From Beijerinckiaceae bacterium (GTDB lineage: Bacteria > Pseudomonadota > Alphaproteobacteria > Rhizobiales > Beijerinckiaceae), in the NCBI GenBank assembly GCA_947452005.1, contig CANGBC010000009.1, forward strand, positions 40,376-104,375: DNA of 64,000 bases, in the 5' to 3' direction. Both the position numbers and the translations under genes were made by a program. Below the pieces are notes generated by a model, which saw nothing but the letters and a program-made list of their open reading frames with translations, did no database searches and was not told the origin of the DNA. Of this stretch, positions 36,334 to 45,506 are shown one piece after another; the stretch's first letter is position 1, and every line of letters begins with the position of its first letter.

Positions 36334-37098
36334 TCAGGCGGGGTTTTCCGCCTCGCCATGCTTGCGCTTCTTGAGTGCATAGCCGGCACCGATGACCAAA
36401 AGTGCGCCGACCAGACCGAGGAGGCGGTGAGGATCGGCAACGACTTTGACAAAACTGCCCGCCAGATCAGGCAGGCGGCCGACCACAGGGTCGACAATGG
36501 CATTCAGGGCGCCGGTAAACGCGCCGACCTGCGGAGCGATGACGGGCTCGGAGGCCAGCATGTCGCCTGACACATAACCGAGCAGGGCCGCACCCGCCCA
36601 GACCAGCCAGGGAAAGCGCTCGATCAGTGTGATGATGAGCTGCGCGCCGAAAACAATCAGCGGGATCGAAATGGCAAGACCCAGCACGACCAGGAAGTTG
36701 GAATCTTTCGCCACACCCGCAATGGCGAGAACATTGTCGAGCGACATGATCATGTCGGCGATGGCGACAATCCGAACGGCATGCCAAACGGAGGCCGCTT
36801 CTTCGACATTGGCCTCATCATTTTCATCGGTGAGCAGTTTCACCGAGATCCAGAGCAGCAGCAGGCTGCCGACAAGGCGCAGCCACGGAAGGCTCAACAG
36901 AGAGACAACCATCAAGGTGAAAATAATGCGCAGGACAATCGCGACACCGGCACCGGCGATGATGCCAATCTTGCGGCTTTTGGTCGGCAGGCCGCGGCAG
37001 GCGAGCGCAATCACCACGGCATTGTCGCCCGACAGGATGATATTCACCCCGATGATCTGGAGCAGTTGAACGATAAAATTGCCGACGTCGCCGTCCAT
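36334..37098 (-). CDS. TerC family membrane protein
   Basis: A 254-residue protein with about seven helices. NIILSGDNAVVIALA (near residue 20) and IVAIADMIMSLDNVLAIAG (near residue 118) are the two GDN/SLDN motifs of the TerC/Alx family, thought to move or bind metal ions such as Mn or Ca during envelope assembly. The ATG at 37096-37098, preceded by GAGAGGA, is preferred to an earlier one. A hairpin lies just upstream (37111-37129). No yybP-ykoY manganese riboswitch core was recognised there. Confidence 0.88.
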   Translation of the reverse strand: MDGDVGNFIVQLLQIIGVNIILSGDNAVVIALACRGLPTKSRKIGIIAGAGVAIVLRIIFTLMVVSLLSLPWLRLVGSLLLLWISVKLLTDENDEANVEEAASVWHAVRIVAIADMIMSLDNVLAIAGVAKDSNFLVVLGLAISIPLIVFGAQLIITLIERFPWLVWAGAALLGYVSGDMLASEPVIAPQVGAFTGALNAIVDPVVGRLPDLAGSFVKVVADPHRLLGLVGALLVIGAGYALKKRKHGEAENPA

Positions 37099-37110
37099 GA
37101 TGTGTCCTCT

Positions 37111-37129
37111 CCGGTCGTGGGCAGACCGG
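37111..37129 (-). promoter_or_regulatory. Leader hairpin before the TerC gene
   Basis: CCGGTC, a seven-base loop, GACCGG, ending about five bases before the ribosome site of the TerC gene. It could limit access to the ribosome site. No known riboswitch sequence was recognised. Confidence 0.3.
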
Positions 37130-37207
37130 GCTGCTACCATCGCATTTTGTTATGGGCCCGATGCCAGAAAGCAGCTTCCGTGTCCAGCGCCTGAGGGGCT
37201 TGCCCGC

Positions 37208-38194
37208 TCACGGAGCCGTGATGGGCTCCTTTTCCTCAATCACCTTGCCATAACGCTGCGCCAGCCAAGCGCAAACCATGAGCTGGATCTGGTGGAAAAT
37301 CATCAAAGGCAGAATGACAATGCCGGCCGCCGCACCCGGAAACAAAACATTGGCCATGGGCACACCGCTGGCCAGCGTCTTTTTCGAGCCGCAGAAGACA
37401 ATGGTCACTTCATCGGGTTTGTTGAAGCCCAGCGTCCGGGCAGCCAGCGTTGTGACGAGAAGCACGAAGGCGAGCAGCACGCAATCCAGCACCAGAAGCG
37501 TCACCAGATCGCTGAGCGCCACACGCTGCCAGATGCCATTCACCACCGCCGCGCTGAATGCCGAATAAACCACCAAAAGGATCGAGCTGCGATCGGTCAT
37601 CGACAGGATCTTTTTGTGCTTCAGCACAAAGGCACCAATTTTTGGGCGCAGGATTTGCCCCGCAATAAAGGGCACCAGCAATTGCAGCACGATTTTGCCA
37701 ACCGCCGACAGATCAACGCCAGCATCCCCTTTGGCCGACAGCAGCAGGCCAACGAGAACGGGGGTGAGAAAAATGCCGAGCAGATTGGAGGCCGTCGCCG
37801 AGCAAATGGCAGCAGGCACATTGCCTTTGCCAATCGAGGTGAAAGCAATGGAGGATTGCACGGTCGAGGGCAGGGCGCAGAGGAACAGCATGCCCATCCA
37901 CAAATTCTCGGACAGCAGTGTGGGGGCGGCCGCGTGCAAGGCGAGGCCCAGCAGCGGGAACAGCACGAAGGTGCAGGCCAGAACCAGCAGATGCAGACGC
38001 CAATGGGTGATGCCGCCGATGACAGTCTCACGCGCCAGACGCGCGCCTTGCAGGAAGAACAGCAGGCCAATGGCAAAATTGGCGACGATGTCCACGATCT
38101 CAGCCGCCTGCCCGGAGGCCGGCAGCAGGGCGGCCAAGGTCACAACGGCCACAAGGGCGGCGAGGAAAGGGTCGGGGATGAGGCGATTCAGCAT
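37208..38194 (-). CDS. Bile acid:sodium symporter family protein
   Basis: A 328-residue protein with about nine or ten helices, of the SBF-like (PF13593) branch. Segments: FAIGLLFFLQGARLARE near residue 42, LPSTVQSSIAFTSIGKGNVPAAICSATASNLLGI (broken helix region) near residue 110, and FCGSKKTLASGVPMANVLF near 270. These resemble YfeH-type transporters of unknown substrate, probably an organic anion carried with sodium. It stands upstream of the lyase gene but on the opposite strand. Confidence 0.86.
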   Translation of the reverse strand: MLNRLIPDPFLAALVAVVTLAALLPASGQAAEIVDIVANFAIGLLFFLQGARLARETVIGGITHWRLHLLVLACTFVLFPLLGLALHAAAPTLLSENLWMGMLFLCALPSTVQSSIAFTSIGKGNVPAAICSATASNLLGIFLTPVLVGLLLSAKGDAGVDLSAVGKIVLQLLVPFIAGQILRPKIGAFVLKHKKILSMTDRSSILLVVYSAFSAAVVNGIWQRVALSDLVTLLVLDCVLLAFVLLVTTLAARTLGFNKPDEVTIVFCGSKKTLASGVPMANVLFPGAAAGIVILPLMIFHQIQLMVCAWLAQRYGKVIEEKEPITAP

Positions 38195-38314
38195 GGCAAA
38201 GTTTTAGGGGGCGGCTGAGCCCCCAGCAAGGCTGGCCTTTTGCAATACACGCCCCGTACCCATAAAAAGGGGGAAAGCTCCCCGAGCGGGGCGATTCAGG
38301 AAACGCTGTGAGGG

Positions 38315-39208
38315 ATGGATATGGCTTTGCTTCGGCCGACGACGCGTTTTCGCCAATTGATCGCACGCAAGCAGATCACCATGATCCCGTCTGTGGGGGA
38401 CGCCTTTTCCGCACGCCTGATCGCCCATGAAGGGTTTGAGGCGCTGATGAGCTCGGGCAATGCGTCATCTGCGATGAAGCTCGGCATGCCCGATGTTGGC
38501 ATTATGACTTTGGCTGAAAATGCCGCCAATGCGGGCGCGATGGCGCAGGCCAGTGGTCTGCCCGTGTTTGCCGATGCCGACACAGGTTATGGCAATGCAC
38601 TCAATGTGCGCCGCACCGTCATGGAATTTGAACGCGCGGGCGTGGCTGCGATCATGATCGAAGATCAGGTGAGCCCGAAGCGCTGCGGCATGCTGGCGGG
38701 AAAACGCGTCATCAGCCCGGAAGAAATGGCGGGCAAAGTGCAGGCCGCCGTTGATGCGCGACTTGATGATGATTTCGTCATTTGTGCGCGCACCGATGCG
38801 CGCGCGGTCGAAGGTCTTGCGTCCGCCATCAAACGCGCCGAGCTTTACCAGAAGGCGGGTGCGGATGTGATCTTCATCGAAGGTCCGAAGACGATTGAAG
38901 AGGCGCAAGAGATTGCGCGCGCCATCGACATTCCGCTTCTCTACAATGTCACACCCACCGGCAGCGTGCCGCCGCTGGATGTGAAGACGCTGGAAGAGAT
39001 CGGTTTCCGTCTGCTGTCCTGTTCGGTCTGCATGTTGCTCGCCGCACTTCCCGCCATGCAGAATTTTCTGCGTGTGCTGAAGAGCACGGGCGATGTCGCG
39101 AAAGCCAGCGTCGGGGCAGCCCCGATGAGCGATTATCTCGATATTCTGCGCCTCGCCGATTGGCAGGAGCGCGAAGCCAAATTCACCCCGCCGACATCCG
39201 GCACCTGA
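38315..39208 (+). CDS. Isocitrate lyase/PEP mutase family C-C lyase
   Basis: A 297-residue TIM-barrel protein of the isocitrate-lyase/PEP-mutase superfamily. Typical segments: IPSVGDAFSARL, FADADTGYGNALNVRRTVMEFERAG (metal-binding Asp residues), IEDQVSPKRCGMLAGK, and ICARTDARAVEG. The KRCG motif with a catalytic cysteine points to a 2-substituted-malate or isocitrate lyase, such as 2,3-dimethylmalate lyase or methylisocitrate lyase; most of those read KRCGH, here M replaces H. A second ATG at 38321 is possible. It probably opens the operon with the binding protein and the LeuCD-type pair. Confidence 0.88.
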   Translation: MDMALLRPTTRFRQLIARKQITMIPSVGDAFSARLIAHEGFEALMSSGNASSAMKLGMPDVGIMTLAENAANAGAMAQASGLPVFADADTGYGNALNVRRTVMEFERAGVAAIMIEDQVSPKRCGMLAGKRVISPEEMAGKVQAAVDARLDDDFVICARTDARAVEGLASAIKRAELYQKAGADVIFIEGPKTIEEAQEIARAIDIPLLYNVTPTGSVPPLDVKTLEEIGFRLLSCSVCMLLAALPAMQNFLRVLKSTGDVAKASVGAAPMSDYLDILRLADWQEREAKFTPPTSGT

Positions 39209-39261
39209 CCATCTGCGTAAATGCCAACAATGCCGCGCCGACATAGCGGCCAAAGGAGGAC

Positions 39262-40344
39262 ATGATGAAAAACTGGATGAAAGGCTTGGCGCTCGTTGCC
39301 ACCGCGCTCTCCGCTTTAGCGGTTCCTCCCGCACAGGCACAGGATGTTTATGCTGGCAAGACGCTCACCGTGATGGTGGGGCTGGCCGCGGGTGGTTCGG
39401 CTGACACACTGGTGCGCCTCTTTGTGCCGCATCTGAAAAAGCATATTCCCGGCGATCCTTCGATCGTGGTCCAAAACATGCCGGGTGCGGGCGGCGTGCT
39501 GGCTTTTAATTATATTTATGAGAAAGCCCCGAAGGATGGTTCGCAGATCATCTTCTCGCTGTGGGATCCACTGGCGCAGGCGCTTGGCAATCAGGGATTG
39601 CGCGCGCGTTATGATCAATTCCCCTATCTCGGCGGCATTTCAGATGTGCGCGTGAACTACATGCGGGTGGATGCGCTGGACGGCGCAAAAAAGCCCGCCG
39701 ATATTATGAAGGCGAAAAACATCATTGTTGGCGCTTATGGCACCACCGATCTGTCGGGCATTCTGGCCCATCTGTCGCTGAAGGCGCTTGGTGTGCCCCA
39801 TAAGGTGGTCACCGGCTATCGCGGCGGTGCTGATGTGTTCTTGGCGTTGCAGCGTGGCGAAGTGAATTTCCACAACACCAGCCTTGCTACGTTCCGCACA
39901 CGCTCAAAGGGTTTCATCCAGTCGGGTGAAGGCATGGGCTTCTCTTATCTCGTCGCCTCAGACGAGAAGGGCAATTACGAGCGCCGCAAGGATGTCACCG
40001 ACATGCCAGCCTTCCAGGATCTCTATAAGGAGATCCACGGCAAGTTGCCGGAAGGCCCGCTGTGGAATGCGTTCAACTGGACGGTCCAGCAGTTTGGCGA
40101 TCTGGCCTATGTCGGCCTCGCTCCTCCCGGAACGCCCGAGGCCAATCTGAAGATTTTGCGCAAGGCGATTGAAGACACGATGAATGACAAGGAATTCATC
40201 GCGGAATCGACACAGCGCAACGGCTTGCCGTTTGAATATGTGGACGACAAGGAAGCCACAAAGGTCTTCAAAGCCCTGTCGGGCGCATCGCCTGAAATTT
40301 TGTCCGCGCTGAAGGACAGCATGGAAGCGATGGGTGCCAAGTAA
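39262..40344 (+). CDS. Bug/TctC-type periplasmic binding protein 1
   Basis: A 360-residue exported protein: signal peptide ending PPAQAQDVY, then GKTLTVMVGLAAGGSADTLVRL and PSIVVQNMPGAGG, the pattern of the tripartite-tricarboxylate-transporter receptor (Bug) family that binds carboxylates. AAGGAGGA precedes the start. It ends directly against the next start codon, so its product most likely serves the LeuCD/lyase pathway. No TctA or TctB membrane gene is in the window. Confidence 0.9.
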   Translation: MMKNWMKGLALVATALSALAVPPAQAQDVYAGKTLTVMVGLAAGGSADTLVRLFVPHLKKHIPGDPSIVVQNMPGAGGVLAFNYIYEKAPKDGSQIIFSLWDPLAQALGNQGLRARYDQFPYLGGISDVRVNYMRVDALDGAKKPADIMKAKNIIVGAYGTTDLSGILAHLSLKALGVPHKVVTGYRGGADVFLALQRGEVNFHNTSLATFRTRSKGFIQSGEGMGFSYLVASDEKGNYERRKDVTDMPAFQDLYKEIHGKLPEGPLWNAFNWTVQQFGDLAYVGLAPPGTPEANLKILRKAIEDTMNDKEFIAESTQRNGLPFEYVDDKEATKVFKALSGASPEILSALKDSMEAMGAK

Positions 40345-41748
40345 ATGAGTGATCGGGGCCGCACGCTTTTCGACAAGATCTGGGAACAGCATCTTGTTGG
40401 TCAACGCACTGATGGGCGCGAGCTGATCTATATCGACCGCCATGTGCTGCATGATCTGCATGCGCCCCATGCCTTCGGCAAGCTCGCGCAAGCGGGTCGC
40501 AAGGTACGCCGCCCCGATCTCACTTTTTCGATGCAGGATCATTCCGTCTCGGTGCAGCCCGGCCGCACCGACGACACTTATGCAGAAGGTGCGGCCTTTG
40601 TGCGCGCGATGCGCGAGGGCAGTGCCAAAAATGGCGTGCGTGTTTTTGATCTGGGTGATCCCGATCAGGGTATCAGCCATGTCGTGGCCCCCGAGCTTGG
40701 TCTCGTGTTGCCGGGTGCGACACATGCGGTGCCGGATTCACACGCTTGCACGGTGGGTGGCTTGGGCGCGCTCGCCTTTGGCTGTGGCACAACCGAGCTG
40801 GAACATATTCTGGCAACGCAAGTGATCACGCTGTTTCGGCCCAAGCGCCTGCGCGTCAATCTTCTGGGGTCGCTGGGGGCTGATGTCGCGGGCAAGGATG
40901 TGGCGCTCGCCATTATCGCCAAGCTTGGTGTGGCAGGCGGGCGCGGCTTTGCGATTGAATTTGCCGGACCCGTGGCGCGTGCTTTGCCGATTGAAGGGCG
41001 TCTCACGCTCTGCAATCTCACCATTGAAATGGGCTCGCGCTCGGGCTTTGTTGCGCCTGATGATGCGACCTTCAACTGGATCAAAGGCCGACCCTTTGCC
41101 CCCGATGGCGCGCAATGGGATCAGGCCCTCGCCTATTGGCGCACGCTCTTCACCGATGCGGATGCGGTCTACGACAAGGAGATTGATGTCGATTGCTCGG
41201 GGCTTGCGCCGCAGATCACTTGGGGCACCGAGCCCAGTCAGGTGATCGGCATTGATGGGCGCGTGCCGGACCCCTCATTGCTTGATGCGGACAAGCGCGC
41301 ACCTGTTGAGCGTGCGATTTCCTACATGGGCCTTGAGCCGGGGGCTGCAATTGAAGGCCTGCCTGTGGGGCGTGTGTTCATCGGCTCTTGCACCAATTCG
41401 CGTCTGCCTGATCTTGAAATTGCGGCCGCCATTGTGAAGGGCCGCAAAGTTGCGCCTGGCGTCACTGCTTGGGCGGTGCCGGGATCGAGCCAAGTCAAAC
41501 GCGATGCGGAAGCGCGCGGGCTGGATCGCATCTTCAAAGAGGCCGGATTCCTTTGGGGCGAGAGTGGTTGCTCCATGTGCGCAGGCACCAATGGTGACAT
41601 GGGTGCCGATGGCGAGCGCGTGCTCTCCACCACCAATCGCAATTTCGAAAATCGTCAGGGCAGGGGCGTGCGCACGCATCTTGTTGGACCGGCGCTTGCA
41701 GCAGCTGCTGCTGTGACAGGTCGCATCACCGACGTGCGCAAACTTTAA
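40345..41748 (+). CDS. Aconitase-family hydro-lyase, large subunit (LeuC-like)
   Basis: A 467-residue protein of the LeuC/DmdA class. Iron-sulfur ligands are seen in GSCTNSRLPDLE (near residue 348) and SGCSMCAGTNGD (near residue 410). DSHACTVGGLGALAFGCGTTELEHILATQ is a typical substrate-side segment when read in its parts. LeuC itself acts in leucine synthesis; beside a lyase and a carboxylate-binding protein a catabolic role (dimethylmalate or related hydratase) is more likely, though a leucine role cannot be excluded. It begins immediately after the binding-protein stop. Confidence 0.88.
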   Translation: MSDRGRTLFDKIWEQHLVGQRTDGRELIYIDRHVLHDLHAPHAFGKLAQAGRKVRRPDLTFSMQDHSVSVQPGRTDDTYAEGAAFVRAMREGSAKNGVRVFDLGDPDQGISHVVAPELGLVLPGATHAVPDSHACTVGGLGALAFGCGTTELEHILATQVITLFRPKRLRVNLLGSLGADVAGKDVALAIIAKLGVAGGRGFAIEFAGPVARALPIEGRLTLCNLTIEMGSRSGFVAPDDATFNWIKGRPFAPDGAQWDQALAYWRTLFTDADAVYDKEIDVDCSGLAPQITWGTEPSQVIGIDGRVPDPSLLDADKRAPVERAISYMGLEPGAAIEGLPVGRVFIGSCTNSRLPDLEIAAAIVKGRKVAPGVTAWAVPGSSQVKRDAEARGLDRIFKEAGFLWGESGCSMCAGTNGDMGADGERVLSTTNRNFENRQGRGVRTHLVGPALAAAAAVTGRITDVRKL

Positions 41749-41757
41749 GGGATCAAC

Positions 41758-42384
41758 ATGCAGCCCTTCACCACACTCTCCGGCCCCGCCATGCCGATGA
41801 TCGAAGACGACATCAACACCGATCAGATCGCGCCTTTGCAGCTCTCCAAGGGTCTGTCGCCTGATTGGGGCGCGCTTTTGTTCAAGCGCCAGCGCATGAA
41901 TGCAGATGGCTCGGACAATGATCACGTGCTGAACAAGCCGCAATATCAAAACCCGGCCATTCTTGTGGCCAACGAAAATTTCGGCTGCGGGTCGTCACGC
42001 GAGAGCGCTGTCTGGTGCCTCACAGGCGTTGGTATTCGCTGCGTGATTGCGCGCTCCATTGCCGATATCTTCCGCGAAAATTGCCTGCTCAATGGGCTGC
42101 TGCCGATTGAATTGTCGGGCACAGATATGGATCGCTTGCAGGCGCTGGTCACGCAGATTGATGGCGGCCAGCCCTTCACCGTCGACCTGCCTGCGCAAAG
42201 CGTTCATGCGCCCAATGGCGAGACTTTTGCTTTCGAGATTTCCGCTTCCGACAAGACGCGCCTTCTGGAAGGTCTTGATGAAGTGGGCCTCACCATGAAG
42301 CATGAGGGCGAGATCGTCGCCTTTGAAGAGAAAATGCGCGCATCCATGCCCTGGACGCAAGAAGCACGCGACCGCCGCCGCTGA
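41758..42384 (+). CDS. Aconitase-family hydro-lyase, small subunit (LeuD-like)
   Basis: A 208-residue swivelling-domain subunit: PMIEDDINTDQIAPLQ, NFGCGSSRESAVWCLTGVGIRCVIARSIADIFREN in parts, and NGLLPIEL. It pairs with the preceding large subunit, nine bases upstream. The GCGSSRE loop carries substrate-recognition residues. It is the last gene of the operon, convergent with the CoA-transferase two bases away. Confidence 0.9.
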   Translation: MQPFTTLSGPAMPMIEDDINTDQIAPLQLSKGLSPDWGALLFKRQRMNADGSDNDHVLNKPQYQNPAILVANENFGCGSSRESAVWCLTGVGIRCVIARSIADIFRENCLLNGLLPIELSGTDMDRLQALVTQIDGGQPFTVDLPAQSVHAPNGETFAFEISASDKTRLLEGLDEVGLTMKHEGEIVAFEEKMRASMPWTQEARDRRR

Positions 42385-42386
42385 TA

Positions 42387-43637
42387 TTAAAATTTCGGTG
42401 AGCCAATGTGACGGATCACGCCCATGGGCGTGACGCTGTCTTGCGCATGGCGTGCAATCATCTGCGCGAGACGGTCTTTGTTTTCGGGTAGCGCACCGTC
42501 GCGGCGCGTTGCCAGCAGCCAGCTCGCCACACGGGCCAAAGACGTGCGCACGCGGTAAGAGCCGCCCTCGCGCGCGCGGCGGCGCAGTGCTTCGTTCACG
42601 CCAAAGGCCAGCAGAAATCCTGCCGCATAATCGAGTGGCGAGGTGGCCAAGAGTTTGGCCGTGCCATCACCTTGTACCAAAGCCATGCCGCTGGCGGCCT
42701 GAACCGCGCTATCAAAACCACGTCGACCAGCAAAGACAGTGCCTTCATCATAGGCTGAAAGCGATGCGTGAATGAGGCCCGGGTGCTGCGCGCAAAGTGC
42801 TTGCGCTGAGAGACCTGAGCGCTCGGCCACACCGGGGCGATAGGCGTGCAGGAAAACATCCGCTCTTTGGATGAGCTCCATCAGCTGTTCGCGCTGGTCG
42901 AGCGCGCGCAGATCAAGCGTGAGCTCTGTCTTGTCGCGATTGGCGTCGAGCCGATAGGAGAGCAGATCGGGATAAAGCGGATTGTCGATGCGCGTCACAT
43001 CGGCACCCTGTTCCGCCAGCAGGCGCCCACAGGTTGGGCCAGCCAGCACGCGGGTGAAATCAATCACGCGCGCCTTTGCGACTTCGCGCGGCGCGCTGTC
43101 GCCGATCTTGTCGATGCTGACCAAGGGCAGATCATCGGTCAGATCGCGCCATTCTTCTGCTGTCAGCACAGGCGCGGAAATGGCACCCGCACCCACAAGA
43201 GCCGCATCAAAGTCCGGCATGGTCCATGCGCGGATGGCCTGTTCCAATGACGCGCGCTCAGGCGCGGCGCGCAACAGCGCCAGTGCGCGCTCCCGATGGT
43301 GGGGGAAATTCACATGCAGAAAGATTTGCCGTCCATCGCTGGTGTCATAAAAGCCAGTGAGGGGATCACGCGGAGCGGCGACGCTTTGCCCGTTCAAGAG
43401 CACATGCCGATAGCCCTCACTCATCAAGGCGGCATGGTCGAGATCAACCGTGATGCGGGCATCCGGCGGGCGGGCCAGAGCGGCCGCGGCCAGCGCCACA
43501 CCCGTGACATGGCCACAGCGGAAGGGGCCGGGATAGAGGTCATCCGCCCCGACAAATGTCACAGCGGAAGGATCAAGCCCCTGCGCGCCGCTTTCGGAAA
43601 GGAGCTGCGTGAGGCTGGCGGCGGCGAGCTCTGTCAT
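42387..43637 (-). CDS. Class III CoA-transferase (CaiB/BaiF family)
   Basis: A 416-residue protein. The canonical family motif VIDFTRVLAGPTCGRLLAEQGADVTRI appears near residue 215 in pieces rather than at the N-terminus; the catalytic Asp is probably in SPLDYAAGFLLAFGVNEALRRR. The first half carries GFYDTSDGRQIFLHVNFPHHRE, typical of a subgroup in which the usual halves are exchanged in order. It should move CoA between carboxylic acids. The ATG at 43635-43637 is the best choice; the longer open frame runs antisense through the PQQ gene and is rejected. The ribosome site is weak. Confidence 0.83.
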   Translation of the reverse strand: MTELAAASLTQLLSESGAQGLDPSAVTFVGADDLYPGPFRCGHVTGVALAAAALARPPDARITVDLDHAALMSEGYRHVLLNGQSVAAPRDPLTGFYDTSDGRQIFLHVNFPHHRERALALLRAAPERASLEQAIRAWTMPDFDAALVGAGAISAPVLTAEEWRDLTDDLPLVSIDKIGDSAPREVAKARVIDFTRVLAGPTCGRLLAEQGADVTRIDNPLYPDLLSYRLDANRDKTELTLDLRALDQREQLMELIQRADVFLHAYRPGVAERSGLSAQALCAQHPGLIHASLSAYDEGTVFAGRRGFDSAVQAASGMALVQGDGTAKLLATSPLDYAAGFLLAFGVNEALRRRAREGGSYRVRTSLARVASWLLATRRDGALPENKDRLAQMIARHAQDSVTPMGVIRHIGSPKF

Positions 43638-43757
43638 AGGGTCAAAGTGCCAGTTCCACAGGTGAGCCGCAAGATCAGTTGCTAATTGTCGCGGCTCTTG
43701 CCAATCTCTTGCCTTGAGCTGATCCGCCAGAGATCGGCCATCAGGGGAGGGGATATA

Positions 43758-45506
43758 ATGGGCAACCTCAATCGGCTCATGCTGGGACTTGCCGCCAGCA
43801 CATTCGTCTTGGCGCAGGCGCAAGCGCAAACACCCGCCGCATCGCCCACAGCGAAATGGTCGACAATCACCGAAGACATGTTGCGCAAGCCCTCGCTCAA
43901 TGACTGGCTGATGTGGCGCGGCAATTATGCGAGCTGGGGCTATAGCCCGCTGGCCCAGATCAATAAGTCCAATGTGAAATCGCTGCGTGTCGCCTGGACA
44001 TGGTCGCTCAATTCCGGTGTCACCGAGAGCGAGCCGCTGGTGCATGATGGCATTTTGTTCGTCACCAATTCGGGCGACAAGATTCAGGCGCTCAATGCGG
44101 CCAATGGCGATTTGATCTGGGAATATCGCCGCGATCTCGCGCCCCAGCTGATCCAGCAGGGCGGCAATTCTCTCGCCAAGCGCAATATGGCGCTCTATGG
44201 CGACAATCTCTACATCACCACATCCGACGCCCATATCGTGGCGCTCGATGCACGCACGGGCAAAGTCGCTTTCGATCATGAAGTGGCGGATTGGAAGAAG
44301 GGCTATCGCTATTCGAGCGGCCCCTTCATGGCCAATGGCGTGCTGGTGGCGTCCATGAGCGGCTGCAATGCGGCCCAGCCGGGTGGCTGCTTCATCACCG
44401 GGCATGATCCGAAGACAGGCGCTGAAAAATGGCGCGTGCATACGGTGGCCCAAGACGGCGATCCGAATGCCAAGACGTGGAACGGCCTGCCGCAGGCTGA
44501 GCGCTTTGGTGGCTCGGCCTGGATTGCAGGCTCCTATGATCCTGAGACGGACACGATTTATCACGGTGTCGGCCAGCCCTATCCGTGGATTGCAGAAATG
44601 CGTGGCACCACGCCGAAGAAAGAGGGCGCTGAAAATAGCGCGCTTTATACAGATGCGACGCTCGCAATTGAGCCCAAGAGCGGCAAGATGAAATGGCATT
44701 TCCAGCATCTGGAAAATGACACGCTTGATCTCGACTATGCCTATGAGCGTGTTCTTGTCGATCTCCCGATTGCGGGCAAAATGCGCAAGACGGTGGTGAC
44801 GGCCGGCAAGCTTGCCATTGTCGAAGTGCTGGACCGCACGAATGGGCAATTCCTCTGGGCGAAGGAAACTGCCTTCCAGAATGTTGTGAAATCGATTGAC
44901 CCCAAGACCGGCGCCAAGACGATCAATGAAGCCGCCATGCCCCATATCGGCAAGACGACGTTCAATTGCCCCGCTGACCCGGGCGCGCGCGGTTGGCCGT
45001 CAACGGGCTATAGCCCCAAGACGCAGATGCTCTACATGCCGATGACCGAATATTGCTCGAACACAACGCCCACACCGCTTGAGGCTGGCGAGAAATATAC
45101 GGGCGGTGGCCGTGCGGTTTATGCGCGCGTTCCGATCCCCAACAGCGATGGCAAGTTTGGGCGTCTGGAAGCGGTCAATCTGACCAACCAGAAATCCGCC
45201 TGGGTGCAGCGCCAGCGTGCGGCCATGTCGAGCGGTGTCATGCCGACAGCAGGCGGCATTGTCTTTGCCGGAACGCTGGATCGCTATTTCCGCGCGTATG
45301 ATGACACCAATGGCAAAGTGCTTTGGGAAACACGCCTGAACAATTCGCTTAACGCCCCGCCGATCTCTTTCTCGGTGAATGGCAAACAATATGTGGCCAT
45401 TGCCGTTGGTAATGGATCGTCGCAAGTGCGCTCGCTCAACACGCTGACGCCGGATATCAAAAATCCGGATGGCGGCGCAACGCTCTGGGTTTTTGCGGTT
45501 CAATGA
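43758..45506 (+). CDS. PQQ-dependent dehydrogenase
   Basis: A 582-residue periplasmic quinoprotein: signal peptide ending AQAQTPAA, then an eight-bladed propeller with W-type repeats (AWTWSLNSGVTESEPLV, ALDARTGKVAFDHEVADW, LEAVNLTNQKSAWVQRQ and others). The vicinal Cys-Cys of methanol dehydrogenases is replaced by separated cysteines (SGCNAAQPGGCF). The catalytic segment DTLDLDYAYE keeps an Asp-x-Asp pattern associated with lanthanide-dependent members, though other quinoproteins share it. Its stop overlaps the cytochrome c gene by four bases. The substrate, probably an alcohol or aldehyde, is unknown. Confidence 0.87.
   Translation: MGNLNRLMLGLAASTFVLAQAQAQTPAASPTAKWSTITEDMLRKPSLNDWLMWRGNYASWGYSPLAQINKSNVKSLRVAWTWSLNSGVTESEPLVHDGILFVTNSGDKIQALNAANGDLIWEYRRDLAPQLIQQGGNSLAKRNMALYGDNLYITTSDAHIVALDARTGKVAFDHEVADWKKGYRYSSGPFMANGVLVASMSGCNAAQPGGCFITGHDPKTGAEKWRVHTVAQDGDPNAKTWNGLPQAERFGGSAWIAGSYDPETDTIYHGVGQPYPWIAEMRGTTPKKEGAENSALYTDATLAIEPKSGKMKWHFQHLENDTLDLDYAYERVLVDLPIAGKMRKTVVTAGKLAIVEVLDRTNGQFLWAKETAFQNVVKSIDPKTGAKTINEAAMPHIGKTTFNCPADPGARGWPSTGYSPKTQMLYMPMTEYCSNTTPTPLEAGEKYTGGGRAVYARVPIPNSDGKFGRLEAVNLTNQKSAWVQRQRAAMSSGVMPTAGGIVFAGTLDRYFRAYDDTNGKVLWETRLNNSLNAPPISFSVNGKQYVAIAVGNGSSQVRSLNTLTPDIKNPDGGATLWVFAVQ

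Noticed and set aside
37099..37207. yybP-ykoY manganese riboswitch before the TerC gene
   Set aside because: The conserved loop sequences could not be found; only a simple hairpin is present.
43638..44945. Long reverse-strand extension (about 435 codons) of the CoA-transferase reading frame
   Set aside because: It is fully antisense to the PQQ dehydrogenase gene, shows no family features, and the forward gene has clear motifs, signal peptide and ribosome site.
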